64,000 nucleotides of DNA from Pseudarthrobacter sp. ATCC 49987 (GCF_009928425.1 NZ_JAABNS010000001.1:744001-808000); one strand, 5' to 3'. Shown: positions 23,192-32,100, numbered from the stretch's first letter. The notes: generated from the letters alone by a model not told the origin. Numbers and translations are program-made.

Positions 23192-24895
23192 CTATTTCCG
23201 GTGCCGGGAGCTTAGCGCCAGATAGGCCCCCAAGGCGCCGACGCCGCCGATCCCGGCGGTGAAGAGCGTCTTGGACCAGTTCTTCCAGCGGTCCGGCTGG
23301 ACGGACACCAGCTCCCCGACGGCATTGATCAGGGCGGCGGTGATGAGCCCGGCGACGATCCGGTTCCCGGTCTTCTCCGCCTTGTCCATGAGCCGGTCCA
23401 GCTCATCGGCCCGGAAATGGATGTCGATGCCGCCGCGCTCCAGGACCTCCACCACCCGGCGCAGGATGTCCGGCGCGTCCGTCCCGAAGCGCAGGGCTTC
23501 CCGGCCGAGCTTCTTGAGCCGCTCCGCGAGGGCCTCGGGGGACAACGAGCCGAGGATGATCTTCTGCGTGAAGGGGCCCAGCTGGGTGGTCAGCTCGAAT
23601 CCGGGATCCAGCTGTTTGCCCAGGCCGTCCGCCATCACCAGCATCTTCAGCAGAAGCGCTGTTTCCCGGGGCAGACGCAGCCGGTAGTGGCGCAGCAGCG
23701 CCGCCAGTTCCGACAGGACCGCCACGATCGGAATCTCCGCCAGCGGCCGTCCGGCGTAGCGGTCCACGAGCCGGCCCACATCTGACTGCAGTCCGCCAAA
23801 GCCGCCGTTGGCCTGCGCCCCGCACATGCGGACCAGGGCCGTGGTCAGCCGGGCGGCATCCTGTTCCACGATGGCCAGTAGCATCCGGACCAGCTGATCG
23901 CGCGTGGCGTCGCTGATGTGCCCAACCATGCCGAAGTCAATGATGCCAAGACGCCCGTCTTCTTCCACGAAGAAATTCCCGGGATGCGGGTCGGCGTGGA
24001 AGAAGCCGTCCTCGAAGACCATCTTCAGCAGGATGCTGCAGGCCTGCCGGGCCAGCTCCCCGGCCTCGATGCCCGCCTCCCGCAGTGCGGCGGCGTCGTT
24101 GACCTTGATGCCGCGGATACGCTCCAGCGTGAGGACCCGCGATGTGGTGGTGTCCCAGAAGACCCGGGGGATGTGGACGCGGCCGTCGCCCGCGAAGTTT
24201 GCGGCGAAGTGCTCCGCGTTCCTGGCCTCCTGCAGGTAGTCCAGTTCCGCCCGCAGGGTCTGGGAGAACTCGTCCACGAGGGCCTCCAGATGGAGGCCGG
24301 CAGCCCTTGTGGAGGCACGCTCGGCCCGTTTGGCCAGCTCGGCCATGATCTCCAGATCCTCATTGATCTGGGCCACGACGCCGGGCCGGCGGACCTTGAC
24401 CACGACGTCGATGAGTCGGCCGCCGCCGGCTGTGGCGCCGGACGCGCCGGAGCCCTCAGCCTCCGCGTCCAGCGCGATCCGGCCGCAGTGGACCTGGCCG
24501 ATGGAACCCGTGGCGAGGGGAGTGTCATCCAGCGAATCGAGCAACCGGCCCGCCGCGGTGCCGAGCTCCTCGGCGATGACGGCGCGGACCTCGGCGGCAG
24601 CGATGGGAGGGGAGGCGTCCTGGAGTTTCGCGAGCTCCGTGGCGTACTCCGGCGGAAGCACATCCGTGCGCGTCGACACGATCTGGCCGAACTTGATGTA
24701 GACGGCGCCGAGGTCCTCCAGGGCGAGCCGGACGCGCACGGGCAGGCTCGCCCCCCGTGGCGGACGACGGGACAGCTCCGGCGTCCCCGTCGCGGGCCGC
24801 AGCCTGTCCAGCCCAAGGTTACCCAGCGCAAAGCCCAGTCCGTGCCTCGTCAGGGTCTCCACGATGTCCCGGAACCGGTCCCGCCGCGCGCTCAT
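23192..24895 (-). CDS. ABC1/AarF-family (UbiB-like) atypical kinase, second copy
   Basis: A 567-residue AarF/UbiB protein. Motifs: KxGQ at Lys68-Gln71 (VYIKFGQIVSTR), TGSIGQVHCG nucleotide loop, FFHADPHPGNFFV catalytic loop and IIDFGMVGHI metal site. A Ser/Gly/Ala-rich insertion (EAEGSGASGATAGGG) interrupts the loop after the nucleotide-binding strand. The C-terminus is hydrophobic (LFTAGIGGVGALGAYLAL) and probably membrane-inserted. It is similar in length and motifs to the protein at 15507-17219 but has its own leaderless promoter and lies on the other strand. Confidence 0.88.
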   Translation of the reverse strand: MSARRDRFRDIVETLTRHGLGFALGNLGLDRLRPATGTPELSRRPPRGASLPVRVRLALEDLGAVYIKFGQIVSTRTDVLPPEYATELAKLQDASPPIAAAEVRAVIAEELGTAAGRLLDSLDDTPLATGSIGQVHCGRIALDAEAEGSGASGATAGGGRLIDVVVKVRRPGVVAQINEDLEIMAELAKRAERASTRAAGLHLEALVDEFSQTLRAELDYLQEARNAEHFAANFAGDGRVHIPRVFWDTTTSRVLTLERIRGIKVNDAAALREAGIEAGELARQACSILLKMVFEDGFFHADPHPGNFFVEEDGRLGIIDFGMVGHISDATRDQLVRMLLAIVEQDAARLTTALVRMCGAQANGGFGGLQSDVGRLVDRYAGRPLAEIPIVAVLSELAALLRHYRLRLPRETALLLKMLVMADGLGKQLDPGFELTTQLGPFTQKIILGSLSPEALAERLKKLGREALRFGTDAPDILRRVVEVLERGGIDIHFRADELDRLMDKAEKTGNRIVAGLITAALINAVGELVSVQPDRWKNWSKTLFTAGIGGVGALGAYLALSSRHRK

Positions 24896-24901
24896 GACGC
24901 C

Positions 24902-24907
24902 AGACTA
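24902..24907 (-). promoter_or_regulatory. -10 hexamer for leaderless second aarF gene
   Basis: On the minus strand TAGTCT, then GGCGTC, then the ATG at 24895: a six-base gap. Confidence 0.55.
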
Positions 24908-24936
24908 CACGCGGGTCCGCCGGCCGGTCCCGCCGG

Positions 24937-25932
24937 CTACAGCCAGCCCTTCCTCTTGAAGATGCCGTACATCAGGGCGGCGGTGCCGGCCATCAGCCCG
25001 ATTGCCATCGGGTAGCCGAACGTCCACTGCAGTTCGGGCATCCGGTCAAAGTTCATGCCGTAGACGCCTGCGACAAAGGACGGGGCGAAGAAGATGGCCG
25101 CCCAGGACGAGATCTTCTTGACCTGCTCGTTCTGCTCGGCGCTGGCCTCGTTCTGCCGGTTGGCCGTCAGCGTGCCGTCGAGGGTGAGGGCGTTCTGCAG
25201 GAGGTCCCGGAAGGAATCGGCACGGGAGATCAGCCGCTCCACATGGTCTTCGACGTCGCGGAGGCTGTGCTGGAGCTCGGACGTCACCTCATACTTTTCG
25301 AAGCCGCGCCGGAGCCGCTCCATCATGGCCGGGAGCGGATGGATGGCGCGCTGGAACTGGATGACCTCCCGGGCCAGCTCGTAGATCCGCCGGGAGACGG
25401 TGGAGTCGCCGCTGAACAGCTGGTCCTCGATCTCGTCGATGTCGTTCTCCAGCCCCGCAACGACCGGGACGTAGTCGTCCACCACCTGGTCCATGAGGGC
25501 GTAGAGCACAGCCTCCGGGCCGTGGCACAGCAGGTCGGGGCGCTTCTCCAGTTTCCGCCGCACCTGCGCCACCCCGCCGGTCTCCGCGTGCCGGACGGTG
25601 ACGACGAAGTTCCTGCCGGTGAACACGTGGAGTTCGCCGAATTCCACGGTTTCTGATGCGTCCAGGTACCGCGCGGGCCGCAGCACGGTGAAGAGGTTGT
25701 CGTCATAGCGTTCCAGTTTGGGGCGCTGGTGGGCGGAAATCGCGTCTTCCACGGCGAGCCTGTGCAGCCCGAACTCCGCGGCGACCGCGGCCATTTCGGC
25801 TTCCGTCGGCCGGTAAAGGCCGACCCACGCCATCCCGCCGCTCCGGTTCAGGGTCTCAAAGGTCTGCTCGAGGCTCTGCGGCTCGGCGCTGCGGACGCCG
25901 TCAACGTAGACGGCGTTATCGATGATAGTCAC
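24937..25932 (-). CDS. corA: CorA-family magnesium/cobalt channel
   Basis: A 331-residue CorA-type divalent-cation channel subunit (homopentamer in the inner membrane). The large N-terminal cytoplasmic domain includes RHAETGGVAQVRRKLEKRP-like sequence and the long stalk helix (VRDVEDHVERLISRADSFRDLL region, seen as DVEDHVERLISRADSFRDLL). Near the C-terminus come the two transmembrane helices with the diagnostic GMN filter: GVYGMNFDRMPE. The protein ends with a basic FKRKGWL. The GTG start is supported by a GATAAT hexamer six bases upstream, which lies inside the 3' end of the AsnC gene. The gene is therefore independently transcribed as well as possibly co-transcribed. Confidence 0.9.
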   Translation of the reverse strand: MTIIDNAVYVDGVRSAEPQSLEQTFETLNRSGGMAWVGLYRPTEAEMAAVAAEFGLHRLAVEDAISAHQRPKLERYDDNLFTVLRPARYLDASETVEFGELHVFTGRNFVVTVRHAETGGVAQVRRKLEKRPDLLCHGPEAVLYALMDQVVDDYVPVVAGLENDIDEIEDQLFSGDSTVSRRIYELAREVIQFQRAIHPLPAMMERLRRGFEKYEVTSELQHSLRDVEDHVERLISRADSFRDLLQNALTLDGTLTANRQNEASAEQNEQVKKISSWAAIFFAPSFVAGVYGMNFDRMPELQWTFGYPMAIGLMAGTAALMYGIFKRKGWL

Positions 25933-25938
25933 GGGCCC

Positions 25939-25944
25939 ATTATC
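25939..25944 (-). promoter_or_regulatory. -10 hexamer for leaderless corA, inside the end of asnC
   Basis: On the minus strand GATAAT, then GGGCCC, then the GTG start at 25932. It overlaps the last codons of the upstream AsnC gene. Confidence 0.55.
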
Positions 25945-26473
25945 CTGTCTTCGGCGCCCGCGGCTGCGCGGGGCCGGCCAGCGAGCCGCTTTGGGCCAGC
26001 CGGCTGATCAGCGGCTCGGTGCGGTACTGGATGTGGGTGTGCAGGGCGAGGACGGTCTCGGTCCGGATCACGCCCTTGATCCGGAGGATGGAGCGCAGGG
26101 CTGCCTGCAGGTTGTGCGTGTCGGTGGCCACCACCCGGCACCACACATCGCCGCGGCCGGAGATCTCGTGGACTTCCAGGACCTGGGCGATCAGGCGCAG
26201 GGCGCCCACCACGCCGTCGAGTTCCCGGTGGTTGACCTCGATCGTGACGAAGGCAACGACGTCGTAGCCCACCGCTTCCAGATCGATCTCACGGCCGCCG
26301 TCGTGCAGCAAGCCGGAACGCTGCATGCGCCGGACCCGGGACTGGGCCGTGTTGCGTGCAATGCCCAGCGTTTCGCTGAGCTCCCCGATCTGGACCCGGG
26401 GATCCCGGATCAGTTCCAGCAGGATTTTCAGGTCCGTGGGGTCAAGACTGTTCAAATCATCACTCCCGTTCAT
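25940..26473 (-). CDS. AsnC/Lrp-family transcriptional regulator
   Basis: A 177-residue feast/famine regulator: an N-terminal helix-turn-helix (LDPTDLKILLELIRDPRVQIGELSETLGIARNTAQSRV region, visible as IGELSETLGIARNTAQSRVR, about residues 26-50) and a C-terminal RAM ligand-binding domain (about 75-150). Such proteins sense amino acids. The start is the ATG of MNGSDD; an in-frame ATG at 26569 would add an odd hydrophobic leader. It is divergent from an MFS transporter gene, with an ATTGA-N9-TCAAT inverted repeat between them, so the transporter is its likely target. The corA gene follows seven bases downstream. Confidence 0.87.
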   Translation of the reverse strand: MNGSDDLNSLDPTDLKILLELIRDPRVQIGELSETLGIARNTAQSRVRRMQRSGLLHDGGREIDLEAVGYDVVAFVTIEVNHRELDGVVGALRLIAQVLEVHEISGRGDVWCRVVATDTHNLQAALRSILRIKGVIRTETVLALHTHIQYRTEPLISRLAQSGSLAGPAQPRAPKTG

Positions 26474-26487
26474 TCGCGCGGCGTTCG

Positions 26488-26506
26488 ATTGACTGTTTTG
26501 ATCAAT
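26488..26506. promoter_or_regulatory. Probable AsnC/Lrp operator between asnC and the MFS gene
   Basis: ATTGA (26488-26492), nine bases, TCAAT (26502-26506), with the palindrome TTGATCAA overlapping the right arm. It lies in an AT-rich patch 15-33 bases upstream of the AsnC start, in the divergent intergenic region. Confidence 0.5.
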
Positions 26507-26629
26507 TTTGGCATGAAAATAAGCTGCGAGGATCAGCAATGACGCATTCTTTAAGCACCAAATCATCACGGGCTGGCGGTTCCCCCATCACAGGGAACAC
26601 GCGGCCCGCTTCCACGCAAGGGCACGGAC

Positions 26630-27868
26630 ATGACGGTCTTCAGCGAGCTTCGCATGCGTCCCGCCACAGCAGAACGCTGGGGATGGGACGCCTCCACCAC
26701 GGCCCGGCTGGTGATGGCCGGCACCGTGATTTTCACGCTGCTGGTCGGCGCGAATCTCGCCACGCCGATTTACCCGCTGCTGCAGGCCAAACTCGGCATC
26801 ACCGCCCTTGATGTCACGGTGGCCTTTTCCGCTTATGTCCTGGCGCTGGTGGCCACCCTGATCCTGGCCGGCCACTGGTCCGACCACATCGGCCGCCGGG
26901 CGGCCCTCGTGCTCGCGGTGCTCGTGGGCCTCGCCGGGGGTTCCGTGTTTGCCACGGCGGACAGCCTGTCCGCGCTGTGTGCGGGACGGGCCCTGCAGGG
27001 CGTTGCCGTGGCGCTCGCCACCGGCGCCAGTTCGGCGGCCCTGCGCGAGCTGCTGCCCAGCCGTCCCGAGTGGGCGTCAAGGTTCACACTGCTGGCGTCC
27101 GCCGGGGGTGTGGCGGCCGGCCCGGCGATCGGGGGAGTGCTTTCGCTGCTGCCCGGACCCACGTCCACGCCGTACTACCTGCATTCCCTGGTCCTGGCCG
27201 CGCTGCTGGTTCCCTTGCACCTGCTCAAGGCCCGGCCGGCCATCACCTCGGTCGCAGGCCAGCAGCCGCTGCGTGTGCTGGCGCCCCGCCGGCCATCGGT
27301 GTCCAGCGAGGCACGCGGTGCCTTTTGGCTGGCGTCCTCGGTGGGGTTCCTCAGCTTCACCGTCTTCGGCTTCTGCCTCTCCCTGGCACCCAGCTATTTC
27401 GCCCAGATCGTCCACGCCGATTCGCGGCCGCTGATCGGCCTGCTGGCGGGACTGACCCTCGGGTCCTCCGCGCTCAGCCAGCTTCTCGCCGTGCGGGGAC
27501 GTTTCGTCGTGCCGGTCGGACTGGGCCTGCTGGCCGTGTCGGTGCTGCTGATCGCCGCGGCTGCTTCCTGGAGCAGCCCCTGGCTGCTGATCCTCGCAAG
27601 CATCACCGCCGGCATCGGACAGGGTGTGTCCTTCCGGACCGTCTTCAACGACGTCGCCGGAAAGGTCGAGGCCTCACGCCACGCCCAGATCATCAGCACC
27701 GTCTATGTCATCACCTACCTCGGCAGTGCCATTCCCGTGATCGGGCTGGGGCTCGCCGCCGGGGTCGTTGGCCTGCAGGCGGCGGTGGCCGGCTTCGTCG
27801 TGCTCTGCTCGATCGCGGCCGTCACCCTCGCGGCCATCACCCTTCGCGGGGCGTTGCGCCGCGCCTGA
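26630..27868 (+). CDS. MFS transporter
   Basis: A 412-residue major facilitator with about 12 transmembrane helices. MFS motif A is present in the first cytoplasmic loop (GHWSDHIGRRAAL), and a Gly-rich helix 5 (SAGGVAAGPAIGGVLSLLPG, motif C-like) suggests a drug/solute exporter. Motif A has an unusual GHWSD in place of GxLaD. The neighbour regulator is AsnC-type, so an amino acid or related compound is a plausible export substrate, but this is inference only. Start ATG 26630 has an AAGGGC sequence some eight bases upstream. Confidence 0.8.
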   Translation: MTVFSELRMRPATAERWGWDASTTARLVMAGTVIFTLLVGANLATPIYPLLQAKLGITALDVTVAFSAYVLALVATLILAGHWSDHIGRRAALVLAVLVGLAGGSVFATADSLSALCAGRALQGVAVALATGASSAALRELLPSRPEWASRFTLLASAGGVAAGPAIGGVLSLLPGPTSTPYYLHSLVLAALLVPLHLLKARPAITSVAGQQPLRVLAPRRPSVSSEARGAFWLASSVGFLSFTVFGFCLSLAPSYFAQIVHADSRPLIGLLAGLTLGSSALSQLLAVRGRFVVPVGLGLLAVSVLLIAAAASWSSPWLLILASITAGIGQGVSFRTVFNDVAGKVEASRHAQIISTVYVITYLGSAIPVIGLGLAAGVVGLQAAVAGFVVLCSIAAVTLAAITLRGALRRA

Positions 27869-27904
27869 GCGCACGGCGGCCTACTGTGCCGGCCGGTGCA
27901 GCCC

Positions 27905-28411
27905 CTAATCCGGCAGCGGGCCGAGGTTTCCCTGGATGTGGTCGAACACGAGGGTGGTTTCGGTGTGGCCCACCACCGGGTCGGTGGCGAGGTTGTCCAG
28001 CACCCAGTCCCGCAGGTCCTCGGTGGTGGCGACGGCGATGTGCAGCAGGTAGTCCACCGAACCCGAAGTGTGGAAGGTGGAGAGCACGGCGGGCAGCTTC
28101 GGAACCCGGGCCGTGAAGCGGTCGATCTGCTCGCGGTCGTGGGCACGGAGCCGGACGGCGATGAGGGCCTGCACGGAGCGGCCGATCGCGGACAGGCTCA
28201 GCTTCGCCTCGAAGCCCTCGATGATCCCCCGCTCGGAGAGCGCCCTGGTGCGCATCAGGGCCGTGGACGGCGCGATGCCCACCAGCTCGGCCAGCTGCTT
28301 GTTGGAGATCCGTGCGTCGGCCACGAGGGCCGCGAGCAGGCGCTCGTCGATAGCGTCCAGCGGCTCGCCGGCACCCGCTCCCGGCCGAAGATTCTTCGCA
28401 CTGCTACTCAC
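27905..28411 (-). CDS. AsnC/Lrp-family transcriptional regulator, second copy
   Basis: A 168-residue Lrp/AsnC protein: helix-turn-helix LDAIDERLLAALVADARISNKQLAELVGIAPSTALMR (seen as ARISNKQLAELVGIAPSTALMR; about residues 20-55), then a RAM domain ending in VVGHTETTLVFDHI. The GTG start has an ideal AAGGAGG site five bases upstream; the in-frame ATG at 28468 has none. It is divergent from the Cys/Met-type PLP enzyme gene at 28545, which it probably controls. Lrp-family regulators often govern methionine gamma-lyase or similar catabolic genes. Confidence 0.87.
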   Translation of the reverse strand: MSSSAKNLRPGAGAGEPLDAIDERLLAALVADARISNKQLAELVGIAPSTALMRTRALSERGIIEGFEAKLSLSAIGRSVQALIAVRLRAHDREQIDRFTARVPKLPAVLSTFHTSGSVDYLLHIAVATTEDLRDWVLDNLATDPVVGHTETTLVFDHIQGNLGPLPD

Positions 28412-28497
28412 GGGTCCTCCTTGGTGTGTTGTCTGTTCATCATAAACGGCGCATTCCGACACTTCCATTCGCGACCCCTGTAAAACTCCGAATTATT

Positions 28498-28531
28498 GCC
28501 AGATACTTGCGGAATTCAACGGTGAATATTC
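28498..28531. promoter_or_regulatory. AT-rich GAATT-word cluster, candidate Lrp operator
   Basis: CGAATTATT (28499-28507), GAATTC (28512-28517) and GAATATTC (28524-28531) lie in one AT-rich stretch just upstream of the ribosome site of the PLP enzyme gene and about 100 bp from the divergent regulator start. Lrp-type proteins bind such imperfect AT-rich palindromes. Confidence 0.35.
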
Positions 28532-28544
28532 ATAAGGAGCAAGG

Positions 28545-29708
28545 GTGCTTTCTCAAGACTCGCTGGCTGTCCACGCCGGCCGGAACGGCCTCACTGAACT
28601 GGGCGTGCACGCGGTACCGATCGATCTTTCCACCACAGCGCCGCTTCCTTCCGTGCACGACGGCGGCATGGCCTATGAACACATGGCCACAGGTGGCGTC
28701 CACGTGGATGGCCAGAGCACTGTCTACCAGCGGCTCTGGAATCCCACCGTTGCACGCTTCGAGGAGGGTGTCGCCGTCCTTGAGGACACCCCGGAGGCCG
28801 TGGCGTTCGCCACCGGCATGGCGGCGCTCACCGCGGTGCTGCTCGCCGTCGTCGCCACCGGAAAGAAGCACGTGGTCGCCGTCCGGCCGCTGTACGGCGG
28901 AAGCGACTACCTGCTGGCCTCGGGAGTGCTCGGCAACGACGTCACCTTCACAACGCCGGAGGGTGTCCACGCCGCGCTCCGGACCGACACCGGACTCGTG
29001 ATCCTCGAAACGCCGGCCAACCCGAGCCTTGAGCTCGTCGACATCGCCCGCGTGGCCGCGGCGGCGGACGGCGTCCCGCTCCTGGTCGACAACACTTTCG
29101 CCAGCCCGATCCTCCAGCGGCCCTTCCGGCACGGCGCCGCCATGGTCCTGCACAGCGCCACGAAGTTCCTCGGCGGACACGGTGACGCCATGGGCGGCGT
29201 GGTGGCCGCAGCCCCCGAGTGGACCACGCGGCTGCGCCAGATCCGGGCCGTGACCGGCGGCATCCTGACACCCTGGCCGGCCTACCTGCTCCACCGCGGC
29301 CTCGCGACGCTCCCGGTCCGGGTGCGCGCCCAGCAGGCCAGCGCCCAGAAGGTCGCCCTCGCCCTGGCCGGGCACGGGCTCGTCCGGAGGGTCTTCTACC
29401 CGGGGCTGCCCGAGTGCGATCCGCAGCGGCTGATCGGGACCCAGATGGCCGGCCCCGGCTCTCTGCTTGCCTTTGAGCTGAGCAGTGCCGAGCACGCCGA
29501 ACGGATCCCCGGTGCGGTGGCCATGATCACGCATGCGGTCTCGCTCGGCGGGATCGACACCCTGATCCAGCACCCTGCCGGGCTGACGCACCGGCCGGTC
29601 GCCGCCGAGGCCAAGCCGCATGCCAGCCTGCTGCGCGTGTCGGTGGGCCTGGAGGACGCGGCCGATGTCGTGGCGGACCTCGTGCAGGCCATCGAAGCTA
29701 CCCGCTAG
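28545..29708 (+). CDS. Cys/Met-metabolism PLP enzyme (cystathionine gamma-synthase / methionine gamma-lyase type)
   Basis: A 387-residue trans-sulfuration enzyme. The PLP lysine is Lys207 in LHSATKFLGGHGD, the usual HSxTKxxGGH pattern. Other landmarks are the AFATGMAALTAVLLA PLP-phosphate loop, VDNTFASPILQRPF and the C-terminal SLGGIDTLIQHPAGLTH signature. It could be cystathionine gamma-synthase, gamma-lyase or methionine gamma-lyase; the divergent AsnC regulator favours a catabolic lyase. The GTG start has AAGGAG five bases upstream. Its 3' end overlaps the convergent MFS gene by 11 bases. Confidence 0.88.
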   Translation: MLSQDSLAVHAGRNGLTELGVHAVPIDLSTTAPLPSVHDGGMAYEHMATGGVHVDGQSTVYQRLWNPTVARFEEGVAVLEDTPEAVAFATGMAALTAVLLAVVATGKKHVVAVRPLYGGSDYLLASGVLGNDVTFTTPEGVHAALRTDTGLVILETPANPSLELVDIARVAAAADGVPLLVDNTFASPILQRPFRHGAAMVLHSATKFLGGHGDAMGGVVAAAPEWTTRLRQIRAVTGGILTPWPAYLLHRGLATLPVRVRAQQASAQKVALALAGHGLVRRVFYPGLPECDPQRLIGTQMAGPGSLLAFELSSAEHAERIPGAVAMITHAVSLGGIDTLIQHPAGLTHRPVAAEAKPHASLLRVSVGLEDAADVVADLVQAIEATR

Positions 29709-31032
29709 CGCCGGCCGGTGCCTTGGCCGCGGGCCAGCGCCTGACCCGCGGGCCGGCCGGATGCACGACGGCGGTAATCACCGCCGTCGTGCACGCCAGC
29801 CCGATCACACTCAGCGCCAGGGCCGTCCAGCCCAGCGATTGGAAGACCAGCCCGCCGGCCCAGCCGATGACGCTGGACCCGAGGTAGTAGGCGAGGTTGT
29901 AGAGCGAGGCCGCCTGTGCGCGGCCGGTTGTTGCGATCACCCCGGTCCAGCCTGCGCCGATGCTGTGCGCCGCGAAGAATCCGCCGGTGAACAGCAGCAG
30001 GCCTGCCAGGATGAGCGCCAGCAGCTGGGTGAGCGTCAGGGCCAGGCCCGCCACCATCAGCACCGTTCCGGCCAGCAGCACCGTGCGCCGGCCAAACCGT
30101 GCAGTCAGCCCGCCGGCCCAGCGGGAGGAGACCGTCCCGGAGAGGTAGGCCAGGAAGATCAGGCTGATGATGGTGGCCGGGAGGCTGAACGGTTCCCCGG
30201 AAAGCCGGAAGCCCAGGTAGTTGTAGACGGCCACAAAGCCGCCCATCAGCAGGAACGCCTGAAGGTAGAGGGCCAGCAGCCGCGGGTTCCGGCTGTGGCC
30301 CGCCAGCGTCCGGAACGCGCCGCGGAAACCGCTGGCCGCGGCCGCCGTGAAGCCCCGCGCCTGCGGCACCAGGACCAGGAACAGGACGGCGGCCGCGGCG
30401 GCCAGGACTGAGACGGCCAGGGCCGCAGCCCGCCACCCCCAGAGTTCGCCGGCAAAGCCGGCCACCAGCCGGCCGGCGAGTCCACCCAGGGTGGTCCCGG
30501 CGACGTAGGTGCCGGCCGCCAGTGCGGCGTGGGCCTTGTTGACCTCTTCATTGAGGTAAGCGATGGCGATGGCGGGGATGCCGCCCAGTGCCATGCCTTC
30601 GAGCATCCGCAGGCCCAGCAGCATCGGGAAGCTGGAGGCGAGCGGCACCAGCAGGCCCAGGACGGTCGCCGCCGAGATGCCCCACACCATGGCCCGGACG
30701 CGTCCGATGCGGTCGGCCAGGAAGGACCACGGAAGCACCGTCACGGCCAGCCCCACAGTGGCCAGCGAGATCGTGAGTGCCGCCTCGGCCGCCGTGACCT
30801 GCAGCTCCGCCGCTATCATCGGCAGCACCGCCTGGGTGGAATACAGCTGGGCGAAGGTGGCGACGCCGGCGAACGCCAGCCCGGCGAGAATTTTCTGGTA
30901 GGCCGCGGACCCCTTGGCATGCCCCTCCCACGCGGGAACCCCGGCGTCGACCGCAGGGGCGGCACCGGGGGCGGCGGAAGCGCCGGGTGTCCCGGGGGTG
31001 GCGGGGAGCTGGCGGAGCGGGTGGCGGGACAT
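29698..31032 (-). CDS. MFS transporter, YnfM-like
   Basis: A 444-residue major facilitator with a ~45-residue Pro/Ala-rich hydrophilic N-terminus and about 12 transmembrane helices. Motif A is seen as FLADRIGRVRAM, and a YLNEEVNKAHAAL loop follows helix 5, as in YnfM/arabinose-efflux-like exporters. The start is the ATG of MSRHPLRQ, six bases after a TACTCT hexamer. It is divergent from a LysR gene and shares an intergenic region containing a perfect inverted repeat, so LysR is its probable regulator. This pair resembles the YnfM-LysR type arrangement; the substrate is unknown. Confidence 0.83.
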   Translation of the reverse strand: MSRHPLRQLPATPGTPGASAAPGAAPAVDAGVPAWEGHAKGSAAYQKILAGLAFAGVATFAQLYSTQAVLPMIAAELQVTAAEAALTISLATVGLAVTVLPWSFLADRIGRVRAMVWGISAATVLGLLVPLASSFPMLLGLRMLEGMALGGIPAIAIAYLNEEVNKAHAALAAGTYVAGTTLGGLAGRLVAGFAGELWGWRAAALAVSVLAAAAAVLFLVLVPQARGFTAAAASGFRGAFRTLAGHSRNPRLLALYLQAFLLMGGFVAVYNYLGFRLSGEPFSLPATIISLIFLAYLSGTVSSRWAGGLTARFGRRTVLLAGTVLMVAGLALTLTQLLALILAGLLLFTGGFFAAHSIGAGWTGVIATTGRAQAASLYNLAYYLGSSVIGWAGGLVFQSLGWTALALSVIGLACTTAVITAVVHPAGPRVRRWPAAKAPAGASG

Positions 31033-31038
31033 CCCTCC

Positions 31039-31044
31039 AGAGTA
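31039..31044 (-). promoter_or_regulatory. -10 hexamer for leaderless MFS gene
   Basis: On the minus strand TACTCT, then GGAGGG, then the ATG at 31032. The GGAGGG directly before the ATG is too close to act as a ribosome site. Confidence 0.5.
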
Positions 31045-31073
31045 GGCTTCCGGAAGACATGCTTCCAATGCAT

Positions 31074-31088
31074 GATTCTCATAGAATC
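31074..31088. promoter_or_regulatory. LysR-type operator between the MFS and LysR genes
   Basis: GATTCT, three bases, AGAATC: a perfect six-base inverted repeat in the 90-bp divergent gap. LysR proteins bind such short dyads; here it lies 35 bases before the LysR start and about 30 bases upstream of the MFS -10 box. Confidence 0.6.
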
Positions 31089-31122
31089 AATAGCAAATAC
31101 GGAACCATCTGGAGCGTGGGAC

Positions 31123-32100
31123 ATGGACGTGGAGCACAAACAGCTGGTCCAGCTGCTGCCGCTGTTGCCCCTGCTGGCCGAGCTCGGGCGCACCCAGCAC
31201 ATCACCGCGACCGCCGACGTGCTGGGTCTGCCCCAGTCGACGGTCAGCCGGGGCATCGCGCGGGCCAGCAGCATCATCGGGACGGACCTGCTGATCCGTG
31301 ACGGCCGCGGCGTTCGGCTCACTCCCGCGGCCAAGGCGCTCCTCCCGCACATCGAGGCCGCGCTGGGCGGGTTCCAGGCCGGACTGGACCTGGTCCGGCA
31401 CGAGTCGGAGGTGGTGCGCGGCCGGATCGCGGTGTCTTTCCAGCACACTTTCGGCGAGGCGATGCTGCCGCTGCTGATCAGTGCCTTCCGCAGCCGGCAT
31501 CCCCAGCCGGCCTTTGACCTCAGCCAGGGTGCGCGGGACGGCTGCCTGGCTGAACTGGCTGCCGGGGACGCGGACCTGGCACTGACCGCCCCCCTCGCGG
31601 CGCCGAGCCGGCTGATCTCCTCGGCAGCCCTGTACCGGGAACCGCTGCGGCTCGTCGTCCACCACCGGCACCCGCTCGCCGGGCGCCGTCGTGCCCGCCT
31701 CGCGGAGATCCGGCAGGATCCGTTCGTGGCGATGGGCCCCGGCTACGGGATGCGCTCGCTGACCGACGCCCTCTTCCGGGAGGCGGGCTTCCGGCCCCGG
31801 ATCGCCTTCGAGAGCCAGGACACCCACACGGCGAGGGGGCTCGTCTCGGCAGGTCTGGGCGTGAGCATCCTCCCGCCTGGCGGCCCCGGCCGCCACCTGC
31901 CGGCCCAGTCAGGGGACCTCGGGTGGGTGGAGATCGCGCTGGAGTCCGGCCTCGCGTTCCGGGAGATCGGCCTGGCCTGGCGGGAACGGCGTGGGGGAGC
32001 GGACGCCGAACCGGACCCGGTGCGGCTGTTCCGGGAGCTGGTGCTCAGCGACGGCCCGGCACTCCTGGCCGGTTTTGTCCGCGGGCGCTCGGGTACCTGA
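31123..32100 (+). CDS. LysR-family transcriptional regulator
   Basis: A 325-residue LysR regulator. The N-terminal winged helix (about residues 1-60) has LAELGRTQHITATADVLGLPQSTVSRGIAR (seen as TATADVLGLPQSTVSRGIA) and the following GTDLLIRDGRGVRLTPAA. The C-terminal periplasmic-binding-like effector domain covers about 90-300. The start is the ATG of MDVEHKQL with a GGAG sequence upstream; longer extensions run into the divergent operator. Likely regulator of the neighbouring MFS transporter and possibly itself. Confidence 0.88.
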   Translation: MDVEHKQLVQLLPLLPLLAELGRTQHITATADVLGLPQSTVSRGIARASSIIGTDLLIRDGRGVRLTPAAKALLPHIEAALGGFQAGLDLVRHESEVVRGRIAVSFQHTFGEAMLPLLISAFRSRHPQPAFDLSQGARDGCLAELAAGDADLALTAPLAAPSRLISSAALYREPLRLVVHHRHPLAGRRRARLAEIRQDPFVAMGPGYGMRSLTDALFREAGFRPRIAFESQDTHTARGLVSAGLGVSILPPGGPGRHLPAQSGDLGWVEIALESGLAFREIGLAWRERRGGADAEPDPVRLFRELVLSDGPALLAGFVRGRSGT

